Shown piece by piece: positions 17,915 through 27,386 of a DNA stretch of 64,000 bases. The first letter of the stretch is position 1; the number at the start of each line of letters is the position of its first letter. Position numbers and translations under genes: made by a program. The notes below the pieces were generated by a model. That model did no database searches. It had not been told where the DNA came from and saw only the letters and a program-made list of their open reading frames with translations. The DNA lies in the NCBI GenBank assembly GCA_947491225.1, contig CANLIE010000003.1:62001-126000 (forward strand), in the 5' to 3' direction. This stretch comes from an uncultured Cellulophaga sp. GTDB taxonomy: Bacteria > Bacteroidota > Bacteroidia > Flavobacteriales > Flavobacteriaceae.

Positions 17915-20296
17915 TTATTCTTGAGATTTAGGCTGTACTTCTACTATTTCCATGTCTTTATATTCCATAATATATACGGCTGTATTAACAAAACCTGAAT
18001 TAGTAGCCTTGTTCACATAATTAAATTTATTAGCTATATATTCTGTTTCACCAACAATTTTTGACACTTCAAACAAATCATTCTTATAGGCTAGCTTCAA
18101 AAGCATATCATACATTAAGTCAAACCCCCTAGCTGCATACTTATCAGGATCAGTTCCAAATTTGTTTTTATACAACTCTTTAAACTCACTATCTTTTATC
18201 TCTCTATGCATAGAAGGATATGTAAAGTTTAAATTTGAAAGTATCATATTATCAACTTCATCCCTATCAAAAGCTTTACTCAAGTTTGTAGTAAACATCT
18301 TAACCTCTGTACTTTTTGTGTTAAGTGAATTAATAACGGAGCTTGCGTGTTTAGAAAGGGCAATATTACTTGTTTCTACAAAAACCCAATTTTTAGAACT
18401 CTTAGATAAAAGACGTCTAAACTTATCTATATGTATTGTTATATCTTTAATTAAATTTACAACTTTTGCTTTAGGAAATTTTGCAAGTATTGCTTTACTT
18501 ACTTCAGCATTTTTTGAATCTGCTATTATTATGATATTTTCATTTGTATAAATATTAGATACATAATCCAACATTTTTTCTCTCATAAAATCATCAGAAG
18601 GTTTAGAATAAAAAATATTTTTAAACCCTATTCCTTCTTCTGATATGTAAGGAGCTACAACTGGTAAATTATAAAATGATGCTTTTTTAGCCACTTCTTG
18701 TACAGAGTTAGAATCTAAGGGTCCAATAATTGCACTAAATTTGTTTAAGTCCTCAGTTGCTAGAATTTCCTTAACTACATCTACACTACTAGTAGATTGC
18801 GTATCAAAAGTTTTAACATCTACAGAAAGACCTTTAGATTTTATATAATCTAAGGCTATTTGCATACCAGAATACAATCCTAAACTGAGTTTTGTATCTG
18901 TTCTTCTATCTATACCTCTTTTAACTTCAGACTTATCGTTTATATCTAAAATATCTAATCTAAAAGGTAACAAAACCATTAACTTAGGCTTATGCGCAAC
19001 ATTTATACTATCTGCTAAATTTATTTTTGGAAGGATTAGAGAGTTCTTAACATTAAAATCATTACTTCTATCTATGGGTATTTTTAAAACCATCCCATTT
19101 TTTATCCCATCTTTTAAATCAGGATTGTATGATACCAACTCTTTAAAAGGAATTCCTAAATCTCTACTTAATGACATTTCTCCTTGACCTTGTCTAACAA
19201 CATAAAAGATAAAATTATTGGAATTTATAGCTCCTTTATTTTCTAAAGCCTGTTTTTTAAGTGTCGGTATTTTAATTTGCATTCCTTCTTGCAAACCTTT
19301 TTCCCCTATACTTGGGTTTAGCTCCTTAACTTTACTTTCTGAAACACCATATGCTTTTTCTAAACTATAATAAGTCATTTTAGCTGGTACTGTATAAAGT
19401 ATAAATTGTGGTATTGGTGTAGCTGAACTACCATCTATACTATCCCTAACAATAATATTCCTTTCTGGTATTTTTAATTGTTGTCCTTCCGCTAAATAGT
19501 TTGAGGATTTAGGCAATTCAGGATTTAACAATAATAAACTATCTACAGTAATTCCATATTTATGAGCAATGCTCCATCTTGTTTCCTTGGCTTTTACCGT
19601 ATAAGATGTTAATAGCACTTCTTTTTCTATTGGAGTGATGTAATGAGGAATTCTTAATTGCATTCCCTTTCTAACACCTCTAGAGTATAAAATCTTATTA
19701 TGTCGTTTTATCTGCTCTTGGGTAATACTAAACTTCCTAGCTATACCATACAAGGTTTCTCTTTTCTTTACTTTATAGCGTGTAAAACTATCTGGTTCTG
19801 CATCTACTTCTACTTTTATCTGATTTTGATTTTCTAAACCTGAATCTATTTTTTTATACACAGGAATTCTTAGAATCATTCCTTTTTTAAGTTGTTCTGA
19901 GTAAAGCTTTGGATTATACTTCTTTATATCTTCCTCTTTAACACTGTATTCTTTTGTTAAACTATATAATGTTTCTTTTCTCTTTGTTTTATGTTCTATA
20001 AACCGAATTGGTTTTTCCTGTTCTACAACTTCCTTTTCTATCTTTGATATACTGTCTATATCATTTTTAGCTGCTGGAACAATTAAAATGGTGTTAACAG
20101 ACAGTTTTTGCCCCTTTTTAACTTCTTTATTATAAGTTAGAATATCATCTATACTAATATTGTACATTTTAGAAATACTTTCTAAAGATTCTCCAACTTT
20201 TACTGCATGCGATTTAAATTTTTGCGCATAAGATACTATGCTAAGTAAAAAAAATGCAAAAAGACAAATAACTGTTTTTAAAAATTTACTATTCAT
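17915..20296 (-). CDS. LysM-repeat protein with C-terminal type I periplasmic-binding-like domain
   Basis: 793 residues from the ATG at 20296, which lies 2 bases after the guaA stop and starts a good signal peptide ending in SYAQ. Six LysM-type repeats follow (about residues 28-420). Each begins like YxVKxxETLYxIA, runs through xYN/LNP and ends GMxLxIP; the fifth and sixth are more diverged. The C-terminal ~350 residues look like a type I periplasmic binding (LpoA/amino-acid receptor) fold, with LMVLLPFRLDI, AIIGPLDSNSVQ and FTTNLS segments. Probably an envelope protein that binds peptidoglycan. It is in an operon with guaA, an arrangement I recall from other flavobacteria. Ligand unknown. 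Confidence 0.85.
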   Translation of the reverse strand: MNSKFLKTVICLFAFFLLSIVSYAQKFKSHAVKVGESLESISKMYNISIDDILTYNKEVKKGQKLSVNTILIVPAAKNDIDSISKIEKEVVEQEKPIRFIEHKTKRKETLYSLTKEYSVKEEDIKKYNPKLYSEQLKKGMILRIPVYKKIDSGLENQNQIKVEVDAEPDSFTRYKVKKRETLYGIARKFSITQEQIKRHNKILYSRGVRKGMQLRIPHYITPIEKEVLLTSYTVKAKETRWSIAHKYGITVDSLLLLNPELPKSSNYLAEGQQLKIPERNIIVRDSIDGSSATPIPQFILYTVPAKMTYYSLEKAYGVSESKVKELNPSIGEKGLQEGMQIKIPTLKKQALENKGAINSNNFIFYVVRQGQGEMSLSRDLGIPFKELVSYNPDLKDGIKNGMVLKIPIDRSNDFNVKNSLILPKINLADSINVAHKPKLMVLLPFRLDILDINDKSEVKRGIDRRTDTKLSLGLYSGMQIALDYIKSKGLSVDVKTFDTQSTSSVDVVKEILATEDLNKFSAIIGPLDSNSVQEVAKKASFYNLPVVAPYISEEGIGFKNIFYSKPSDDFMREKMLDYVSNIYTNENIIIIADSKNAEVSKAILAKFPKAKVVNLIKDITIHIDKFRRLLSKSSKNWVFVETSNIALSKHASSVINSLNTKSTEVKMFTTNLSKAFDRDEVDNMILSNLNFTYPSMHREIKDSEFKELYKNKFGTDPDKYAARGFDLMYDMLLKLAYKNDLFEVSKIVGETEYIANKFNYVNKATNSGFVNTAVYIMEYKDMEIVEVQPKSQE

Positions 20297-20298
20297 AT

Positions 20299-21831
20299 TT
20301 ATTCCCATTCTATAGTTGCTGGTGGTTTAGAACTGATATCATAGACAACCCTATTTACACCTTTCACTTTATTAATAATGTTATTAGAGACTTTCTGTAA
20401 AAATTCATAAGGTAAATTAACCCAATCAGCAGTCATACCATCTGTACTTTCTACTGCTCTTAATGCCACACATTTTTCATAAGTACGCTCATCGCCCATA
20501 ACTCCTACACTATTTACGGGCAAAAGTATGGCTCCAGCTTGCCAAACCTTATCATAAAGTCCACTTTTTTTCAATTCTCCAATAAAAACGGCATCTACCT
20601 CTTGTAAAATTGCTACTTTTTCTGGTGTAATATCCCCTAAAATACGAATTGCCAACCCAGGTCCAGGAAAAGGGTGACGACCTAAAAGGTCTTTTTCCAT
20701 ATTCATTGATGCTCCAACACGTCTTACTTCATCTTTAAATAAAGCCTTCAGTGGTTCTACAATCTTAAGTTTCATAAAATCTGGCAAACCTCCAACATTA
20801 TGATGGCTTTTTATTGTTGCACTAGGTCCTCCTGTTGCAGAAACACTTTCTATTACATCTGGATAAATAGTTCCTTGTGCCAACCAACTTACTCCTTGAA
20901 TTTTATGTGCTTCATCATCAAAAACCTCTATAAATACACGACCTATGGCCTTACGCTTTTGTTCTGGATCACTCAACCCAGCTAAAGCATCCAAAAAGCG
21001 TGCCGAAGCGTCTACGCCCTTTACATTTAAACCCATTCCCTTGTATTGCTCCAATACATCAATAAATTCATTTTTACGCAACAATCCATTATTCACAAAA
21101 ATACAATAGAGGTTTTCTCCTATTGCTTTGTGTAATAACATAGCTGCAACTGAAGAGTCTACTCCTCCTGATAATCCTAATACAACTTTATCATTCCCTA
21201 ATTGAACCTTTAAAGATTCAACTGTTTCTTCTACAAAACTATCTGGTGTCCAGTCAGGGTTAACATCTGCTATAGATACTAAAAAATTTTCTAGTAATTG
21301 TTTACCATCTGTAGAGTGATATACTTCTGGATGAAATTGTATTGCGTATGTAGTTTCACCTTCTATTTTATATGCTGCATTCTGTACGTCATGTGTACTT
21401 GCTAACAATACTCCATTAGTTGGTAATGATTTAATAGTATCACTATGGCTCATCCAAACTTGGCTGCCAACATTTATGTTTTTAAGAAATTCATCTTCCT
21501 TTACAAAACTTAAATTAGCTCTGCCATATTCCCTAGTATTAGAAGGTGCTACTTCTCCGCCAGAAAAATGTGCTAAATACTGTGCCCCGTAACAAACGGC
21601 TAGTATTGGTTTTTCTCCCCTGATGTCTTTTAGCTCTGGATGAAAAGCATCTTTAGAACGAACAGACATTGGACTACCTGATAAGATAACCGCCTTATAA
21701 TCTGCTAAGTTTATTGGAATTTTATTGAATGGGTGAATCTCAGAATATATATTGAGTTCTCTAACTCTACGAGCAATAAGCTGTGTGTATTGCGATCCGA
21801 AGTCTAAAATTAATACCTTGTCATGTTGCAT
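20299..21831 (-). CDS. guaA: GMP synthase (glutamine-hydrolysing)
   Basis: 510 residues from the ATG at 21831; this start is fixed by a -7 promoter box only 3 bases upstream, so the TTG at 21837 would be untranscribed. The class I amidotransferase domain begins [12 protein letters not shown] and has its cysteine in AVCYGAQYL and IQFHPEV. The ATP-pyrophosphatase domain has the P-loop [13 protein letters not shown] near residue 215. The C-terminal dimerisation domain ends KPPATIEWE, as is universal in GuaA. The enzyme converts XMP to GMP. The LysM gene follows after 2 bases. Confidence 0.97.
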   Translation of the reverse strand: MQHDKVLILDFGSQYTQLIARRVRELNIYSEIHPFNKIPINLADYKAVILSGSPMSVRSKDAFHPELKDIRGEKPILAVCYGAQYLAHFSGGEVAPSNTREYGRANLSFVKEDEFLKNINVGSQVWMSHSDTIKSLPTNGVLLASTHDVQNAAYKIEGETTYAIQFHPEVYHSTDGKQLLENFLVSIADVNPDWTPDSFVEETVESLKVQLGNDKVVLGLSGGVDSSVAAMLLHKAIGENLYCIFVNNGLLRKNEFIDVLEQYKGMGLNVKGVDASARFLDALAGLSDPEQKRKAIGRVFIEVFDDEAHKIQGVSWLAQGTIYPDVIESVSATGGPSATIKSHHNVGGLPDFMKLKIVEPLKALFKDEVRRVGASMNMEKDLLGRHPFPGPGLAIRILGDITPEKVAILQEVDAVFIGELKKSGLYDKVWQAGAILLPVNSVGVMGDERTYEKCVALRAVESTDGMTADWVNLPYEFLQKVSNNIINKVKGVNRVVYDISSKPPATIEWE

Positions 21832-21834
21832 ACG

Positions 21835-21842
21835 CAAAAGTA
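21835..21842 (-). promoter_or_regulatory. -7 promoter element of guaA
   Basis: On the minus strand TACTTTTG matches TAnnTTTG exactly, and the guaA ATG comes just 3 bases after it. Transcription would begin at about the start codon, implying a leaderless mRNA. The -33 region is not a clear match. Confidence 0.55.
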
Positions 21843-21882
21843 ATATTTAATTACAAAAAAGTTTAATGAAATTATTGAAAAA

Positions 21883-23253
21883 TTATTTCATAGAATCTAA
21901 TATCAATTCTATGTCTTTTTCAGTTGTATCTGGGTTAATAAAACAAAAGCGGGAAACAGTTTCATATACATCTCCTTGCTTCCATTTTGTAGGGGTCACT
22001 AAAGCAAATCCTTTTTTATGGTTTTCATAAGTCCAGTGTGTATAATCTTCTGGTCTCCATCCTTTTTTTCTATACAACACACAAGACAAACTTGGTTCTC
22101 TTACCAATTCTAAATCTGGATGCTCTTCAATCATTTTTCCAGCAATTTTTGCTAGCTCTAACCCACGTTCTACAGCTGTTTTATATCTATCCGTACCATG
22201 CATTGCCAAAGAGAACCATAACGGCAATCCCCTTACCCTACGTGTTAGTTGTATTTGATAATCTGTTGGATTAAATCCGTGAGCTCCTTCATCTTTAAAA
22301 ATATCTAAGTAAGAACCTTGCTGTGAGTGTGCATTTTTAGCAAGCTCCATATTTTTATATATAACTGCTCCACAATCATACGGAGAAAACATCCATTTAT
22401 GAGGGTCTATGGTTATACTATCTGCTCTTTCTATTCCTTTAAACAAGTGTTTAACAGAATCTGCAGCTAATGCTCCTCCTCCATAAGCAGCATCTACGTG
22501 AAACCACAAACTCTCTTGTTCACATACATCTGCTATACCCTCTAAATCATCTATTATTCCTGCATTTGTTGTTCCTCCTGTAGCAACAACAGCAAATAAA
22601 TGTTTCCTCTCCGTAATAGACAATTCATTTATTGTTCTTTTTAATTGCTCTCCTAACAAACTATCTTCTGAATCTATAAGTAATACATCTAGATCTATTA
22701 CTTTAGCCATTGCCTTTACAGAGGAATGTGCTCCTATTGAGGTTATTATTAATCCTTTTTCTCTTCTATTAGCTTCTTTTTCCCTCCAATGTTCCCTAGC
22801 TGTGACAAGTGCAGATAAGTTTGCTGCAGTACCTCCACTTGTAAAAACACCAAAAGCTCCTTTTGGCAAACCTGTTAAAGAAACAATCCATTTCATTGCC
22901 TCATTTTCACAAAAAATACCTCCAGCGCCTTCCATCCAATACGCTCCATGAATACTGGATGCTGATACAACCAAATCAAACATTACTGCAGCCTTTGTTG
23001 GAGAAGCGGGTACAAATGCTAAATGCCTTGGATGGTCTACTTGAACATTTGCATTAGCTAAGTGTTTTTTCCATAAATTGAAAGCATTCTCTCCTCCAAT
23101 TCCTTTACTTGTTATTGTTTCTCCTACTATTTTTTTTAATTCTTCTGCTTTTATAGGCTTACCTATTTCTCTCTCCGTTGCTGAAATTCTATCAATGGCG
23201 TATTTCATAACATCCATTGTCATTTCTACTAGGTCTATATCTATTTTATGCAT
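21883..23253 (-). CDS. PLP-dependent group II amino-acid decarboxylase
   Basis: 456 residues with the fold-type I decarboxylase pattern: the FTSGGTAANLSAL phosphate-binding segment near 137-150, VVATGGTTNAG, and the aspartate in WFHVDAAYGG. The PLP lysine lies in TIDPHKWMF (near residue 288). It belongs to the family containing aromatic-L-amino-acid, glutamate and 2,4-diaminobutyrate decarboxylases; the substrate cannot be fixed by eye. Its start is 3 bases after the bshC stop, so the two are one operon. Cytoplasmic. Confidence 0.88.
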   Translation of the reverse strand: MHKIDIDLVEMTMDVMKYAIDRISATEREIGKPIKAEELKKIVGETITSKGIGGENAFNLWKKHLANANVQVDHPRHLAFVPASPTKAAVMFDLVVSASSIHGAYWMEGAGGIFCENEAMKWIVSLTGLPKGAFGVFTSGGTAANLSALVTAREHWREKEANRREKGLIITSIGAHSSVKAMAKVIDLDVLLIDSEDSLLGEQLKRTINELSITERKHLFAVVATGGTTNAGIIDDLEGIADVCEQESLWFHVDAAYGGGALAADSVKHLFKGIERADSITIDPHKWMFSPYDCGAVIYKNMELAKNAHSQQGSYLDIFKDEGAHGFNPTDYQIQLTRRVRGLPLWFSLAMHGTDRYKTAVERGLELAKIAGKMIEEHPDLELVREPSLSCVLYRKKGWRPEDYTHWTYENHKKGFALVTPTKWKQGDVYETVSRFCFINPDTTEKDIELILDSMK

Positions 23254-23256
23254 TTT

Positions 23257-24858
23257 TTACAATTCTAATATTAAAAAATTGCCATTTAAAGGTTTTAGAT
23301 GTTCTATTAATAGCGGAATTAAATTAGCTCCATATTCTAAATAAGACTCAGAAAAATTGCGACTTCTTTCTTGTAAAGATTTATTAGGAAATAACTCATC
23401 CTGTATCTTAGTCATACGAACCACTTGGTCTTTTAACTTCCTTTTTTGAGCCTTTAACATACGCCTTTCTAATAACTCTAGACCCTTTATTTGCTTAATT
23501 TCTTGTGCTGCAACCGCACCTAAAAAAGACTTATCAGTTTGTTTAGCTAAATCATACAACGCCTTAAACTGATTTCTTAAATGCTTTTTTTGTTCAGAAA
23601 AATCTATATCAATATTAGATATTTCTCTAATTTTTTTATTTACCAAGTTGTTTTGTTTTAAAAACAAATCCTCAATAGATATGTTAAGTTTCTGTAATTT
23701 TTCTGATTGCTTCTCAGAAATCAATAAAACAGAATTACGTAACAACACTATTGGAAATGATATCTTTTGACTTTTAAAATAAGACTTCAACTCTAACCAA
23801 TAAGCCAACTCACCACCACCGCCAATGTAACAAAGGTTAGGTAATACAACTTCTTGAAACAATGGTCTTGCTACTACATTTGGTGAAAATCGTTCAGGAA
23901 AACTTTCCAATTCAATGACAATCTCTTCCTTAGAAAAAGAAATGCTTGTATTGTTTACAAAGTACCTATCTTCTTTCTCTATTATTCTTTCGCGAGTACC
24001 ATCAATCAAATAAAAATAATTGATTTCTCTAGGGTTTACCTGAATCTTATAATCGTTAGATATAGAAGTAAGGTTCTTTATAGTTTCTTCTATTTTACTT
24101 TGAGCCGTATGACTAAATAAATCTTCTTTAACAAAAGGAATTTGCAACGTTTTTAATTTTCTATCATCACCATCAACAATGACAAGACCATACGCTCCAA
24201 AAAGCTTATTTGCTAAAAAACGTGTAGCATTTGTTAAATTAGAATTATTTAAATATGCTTCTTCAAATAAGGATTTAAGCTCATCTGAATTTACACCACC
24301 ACCTACGCTATTAGACAAAGCATTAAAAACTTGCTCTAAACCACTTGTGTTTAACCTGCCTACTCCTCCTGATGCTTCTATATTCCACTGTATTTTTTTT
24401 CCTTTAAAATTAAAATAGTTTATTTCCTCAAAATCATGATCCTCCGTTGCCATCCAATAAACTGGAACAAAATTATATTCTGGATACTCTTTCTTTAATT
24501 GTTTTGTAAGATTAATAGTAGATATAATCTTGTATAAAAAATATAACGGTCCAGTGAACAAATTTAATTGATGCCCTGTGACAACGGTAAATGTATTATC
24601 ATCTCTAAGCAATGAAATATTGTCCTGTGTGTATTTAGAAGTATTTACGTTTACATATTGGTTAGTCAACGCATTAAATAGTATAGTCCTATTAACACTA
24701 GGATATGTAGAAGCCTTCTCTTCTATTTGTTCTTTAAAGTTTTCAATACTAGGAAATCTGCCATAAAAAGACTGTAGCACATCCTTTTCATCCAAATAAT
24801 CGCGCATTAAACTAGAAAAATAGCCAGTGTTTTTATAGGGTATATTTTTTACTTTCAT
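23257..24858 (-). CDS. bshC: Bacillithiol biosynthesis cysteine-adding enzyme BshC
   Basis: 533 residues, the usual BshC length. Recognisable segments include TVVTGHQLNLFTGPLYFLYKI with the HIGH-like nucleotide site, FVPVYWMATEDHDFEEIN, PNVVARPLFQEVVLPNLCYIGGGGELAYW, and a long C-terminal coiled coil (about 375-490). BshC is the putative ligase that joins cysteine to GlcN-malate in bacillithiol synthesis, and the gene is common in Flavobacteriaceae. It heads a two-gene operon with the PLP decarboxylase. The other bsh genes are not in the window. Confidence 0.93.
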   Translation of the reverse strand: MKVKNIPYKNTGYFSSLMRDYLDEKDVLQSFYGRFPSIENFKEQIEEKASTYPSVNRTILFNALTNQYVNVNTSKYTQDNISLLRDDNTFTVVTGHQLNLFTGPLYFLYKIISTINLTKQLKKEYPEYNFVPVYWMATEDHDFEEINYFNFKGKKIQWNIEASGGVGRLNTSGLEQVFNALSNSVGGGVNSDELKSLFEEAYLNNSNLTNATRFLANKLFGAYGLVIVDGDDRKLKTLQIPFVKEDLFSHTAQSKIEETIKNLTSISNDYKIQVNPREINYFYLIDGTRERIIEKEDRYFVNNTSISFSKEEIVIELESFPERFSPNVVARPLFQEVVLPNLCYIGGGGELAYWLELKSYFKSQKISFPIVLLRNSVLLISEKQSEKLQKLNISIEDLFLKQNNLVNKKIREISNIDIDFSEQKKHLRNQFKALYDLAKQTDKSFLGAVAAQEIKQIKGLELLERRMLKAQKRKLKDQVVRMTKIQDELFPNKSLQERSRNFSESYLEYGANLIPLLIEHLKPLNGNFLILEL

Positions 24859-24878
24859 ATATACGATTATATTCTTTA

Positions 24879-24886
24879 CAAAGATA
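24879..24886 (-). promoter_or_regulatory. Candidate -7 promoter element of bshC
   Basis: On the minus strand TATCTTTG matches TAnnTTTG, with a TTG 15 bases upstream (slightly short of the usual 17-19). It ends 20 bases before the bshC ATG. Confidence 0.5.
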
Positions 24887-25087
24887 AAATTCTTTAGTTA
24901 TCAATTTCTATAAATGAATGATGTCTTTTTTAAATATAAAACTAATGAAACATTTATAAGCAAATTCAGTAAATTTAAGACTTAAAACTATGATTCCTTA
25001 TCAATAAAAACTTAAAAAGTGTTGAAAAAATACTATCTTTAGAATACACAGAACTATTTACTAAATCAATAATTTAAATTCTTTGCT

Positions 25088-26395
25088 ATGCTACTTGTTA
25101 AATTTAGAATGCTAAAGCTAATACCAAGTCATATATTACTCATTTCTCTATGCTTATTTTTCATTGGAGGAATTGATTCTTATGCCTTTTTTCAAGAAAG
25201 TACAAATACTACAATAGACTATAAACAATATAAAGGAGAGGTTTTGGATAGTAACTCTAAAAAACCATTGGTTTTTGCCTCGTTATCACTTGAAAATTCT
25301 AATATAAGTTCTATAACTAATGTCGATGGGAAATTCTCATTAAAAATTCCCGAAAATATCACAAATGGAATGATTAAAATATCCTTTTTGGGGTACAAAA
25401 CAAGAACTATAAACCTTAACCAGTTTAAAACATCAAAGAACAAAATTCTTTTAGATATTGCTGTAACTGAGTTAAGTGAAATTAGCATTTCTGCTCCTAA
25501 GGATGCTAAAGAATTAGTTTTAGAAACTCTTGCTAAAAAAGGAGAAAATTATTTTCAAGAGCCAATATTGATGACCGCCTTCTACAGGGAAAGTATAAAA
25601 AAGAGAAGAAAAAATATCTCTCTATCTGAAGCTGTAGTAAACATATACAAAGCTCCTTATTCTTCAGTACGTAGAGATGCTGTAGAATTATATAAAGCCA
25701 GAAAAAGCACCAATTATTCCAAAATGGACACCCTTGCTCTAAAATTACAAGGTGGACCATTCAATGCGCTTTATGTTGATGTTATAAAATACCCAGAATA
25801 TGTTTTTAATAAAGAGTATTTAAAACATTATGTGTTTACTTTTAATCATTCAACTAGAATCAATGATAAACTAATTTATGTCATAAATTTTAAACAAGCT
25901 GATAATGTTGAAGATCCAATGTATCAAGGAAAATTATTTATAGATGCTGATAAAAAAATATTAATAAGCGCCATATATTCTTTGAACATAACTGATAAAA
26001 GAAAAGCTGCTAAAATGTTTGTGAGAAGAAAACCTGAAAAAGCATTAGTATGGCCAACGAAAATTGCATACAGAGTAGATTATATAGAGAAAAATAATAA
26101 GTGGTATTACGGATATAGTAATGCAATGTTAGAGTTTAAAGTAGATTGGGACTATAGGTGGTTTAATTCCGTATACAGTATGAGCTGCGAAATGGCTGTT
26201 ACTGATTGGGTAAAAAACACAAATAAAACTATGCCCAAAGGGAAAGATAAGCTTAAAACTTCAATAATTCTAGGTGATGAAGCTGATGGGTTTTCTGATC
26301 CTGATTTTTGGGGAGAGTATAACATAATAGAACCTGACAAGTCTATTGAGTCTGCCATTAAAAAAATTAAACGTAAGTTAAAAAAGCGTAACTAA
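25088..26395 (+). CDS. Carboxypeptidase-regulatory-like domain protein (secreted/envelope)
   Basis: 435 residues from the ATG at 25088; a second ATG at 25109 also fits the signal peptide (hydrophobic about residues 11-33). A CarboxypepD_reg-like beta-sandwich spans about residues 47-125: YKGEVLDSNSKKPLVFASL, GKFSLKIP, and ISFLGYKT. The rest is a beta-rich region of the kind seen in Bacteroidota outer-membrane-associated proteins of unknown function; it has no TonB barrel signature and no metallopeptidase motif. It lies divergently to bshC, and the ldcA pseudogene follows 57 bases downstream on the same strand. Confidence 0.75.
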   Translation: MLLVKFRMLKLIPSHILLISLCLFFIGGIDSYAFFQESTNTTIDYKQYKGEVLDSNSKKPLVFASLSLENSNISSITNVDGKFSLKIPENITNGMIKISFLGYKTRTINLNQFKTSKNKILLDIAVTELSEISISAPKDAKELVLETLAKKGENYFQEPILMTAFYRESIKKRRKNISLSEAVVNIYKAPYSSVRRDAVELYKARKSTNYSKMDTLALKLQGGPFNALYVDVIKYPEYVFNKEYLKHYVFTFNHSTRINDKLIYVINFKQADNVEDPMYQGKLFIDADKKILISAIYSLNITDKRKAAKMFVRRKPEKALVWPTKIAYRVDYIEKNNKWYYGYSNAMLEFKVDWDYRWFNSVYSMSCEMAVTDWVKNTNKTMPKGKDKLKTSIILGDEADGFSDPDFWGEYNIIEPDKSIESAIKKIKRKLKKRN

Positions 26396-26452
26396 ATGGC
26401 TACCATTAAAAATGGTAAAAACACATATTTAGTTCAAAAAATTATTAGCTTA

Positions 26453-27381
26453 ATGTTAAAAAGAAGAAAATTCATTACTAATGCTACTGGTAGTGTAACA
26501 ACAGCAAGTCTTATTCCTACAAGCCTTGATACTCATTTAATTTATAGAAAATAAACAAAACTCTAACTTAAAGATAAGCGATTAAAAAAGATGACACCAT
26601 AGGCCTAATTTCCTTAGGCTATACTATTATACCTGAAAGTTTAAAAAAGCCAAAATACTTTGCGTGAATTGGGTTTTATAACATACTACACAGACCGTAT
26701 AATAGGTAATTATAGATATTTTGTAATACAGATAAAGAAAGGCTAAGTACTTTAACGAAATCTTTGACAATAAAATATTAATGGTATTTTGTGTGCTCGT
26801 GGAGGCTATGGATGTATTTGTATTATGCAAATGACAGATTATAAAATCATTAAAAACAACCCTAAAGTACTTATTGGTCTCAGCAATATTACTACACTAG
26901 TTAGTGACCTTTTTACAGAAGTAGGTCTTGTTTCTTTTATGAGCCAGTAACCTGAGTTCGGTCTAAGAATTTGATTAAAAAAAGCTGCCATATTGAGTGA
27001 TTTTTCATAGTGAAACTAATAAAAATTGTATCGACCTTTCGGCAAACTCAAGATGACAAAGCTTTTGGTTTAAAATTTACTTGCCTTACATACAATTTTC
27101 TATCGAAAATCACTTAGACTGACATAAATTTTCTTACATAGAACTCAGGTCAGTAGATACTACCTTGGGTAATGACTATACTATATCATATCATCTAACC
27201 CTAAGTCATTCTCGCCTAAAGAAGTTATACTAAACCGAATAAAACTATTAAAATACCAGCAGTTTATTGGATGTCTTTTGGACATATACCTAATAATTTT
27301 ACTTTTCCCTTTGGCGTAAAAGCAAAATTAAGCACGGCCAATATGACCTTAAAAATCATACATAAAGCCGTACTCTTATAG
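26453..27381 (+). pseudogene. Decayed LD-carboxypeptidase (peptidase S66) gene, interrupted by a small mobile element
   Basis: A gene-length stretch with clear peptidase S66 pieces spread over frames and broken by stops. The N-terminus reads MLKRRKFITNATG (a twin-arginine-like signal). The middle reads ILCARGGYG, then IIKNNPKVLIGLSNITTL (the site of the family's GxSD nucleophile motif, here SN). The C-terminus reads YWMSFGHIPNNFTFPFGVKA to the stop at 27379-27381. There are multiple frameshifts and stops, plus a 201-bp insertion after the segment that would encode GPV. The gene is not functional. Its intact relatives cleave the L-Ala-type cross-link tetrapeptide in peptidoglycan recycling. 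Confidence 0.88.
26950..27150. mobile_element. MITE-like foldback element with target-site duplication
   Basis: 201 bp bounded by the inverted termini ACCTGAGTTC and GAACTCAGGT (17 of 20 bases match if extended). It is flanked by a perfect 5-bp direct repeat CAGTA at 26945-26949 and 27151-27155. Internal inverted repeats are also present, such as AGTGATTTTTCATAG (26996-27010) against CTATCGAAAATCACT (27100-27114), so the whole element can fold back on itself. It encodes nothing and sits inside the ldcA pseudogene. The parent transposon is not in the window. Confidence 0.8.
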
Positions 27382-27386
27382 TGCTA

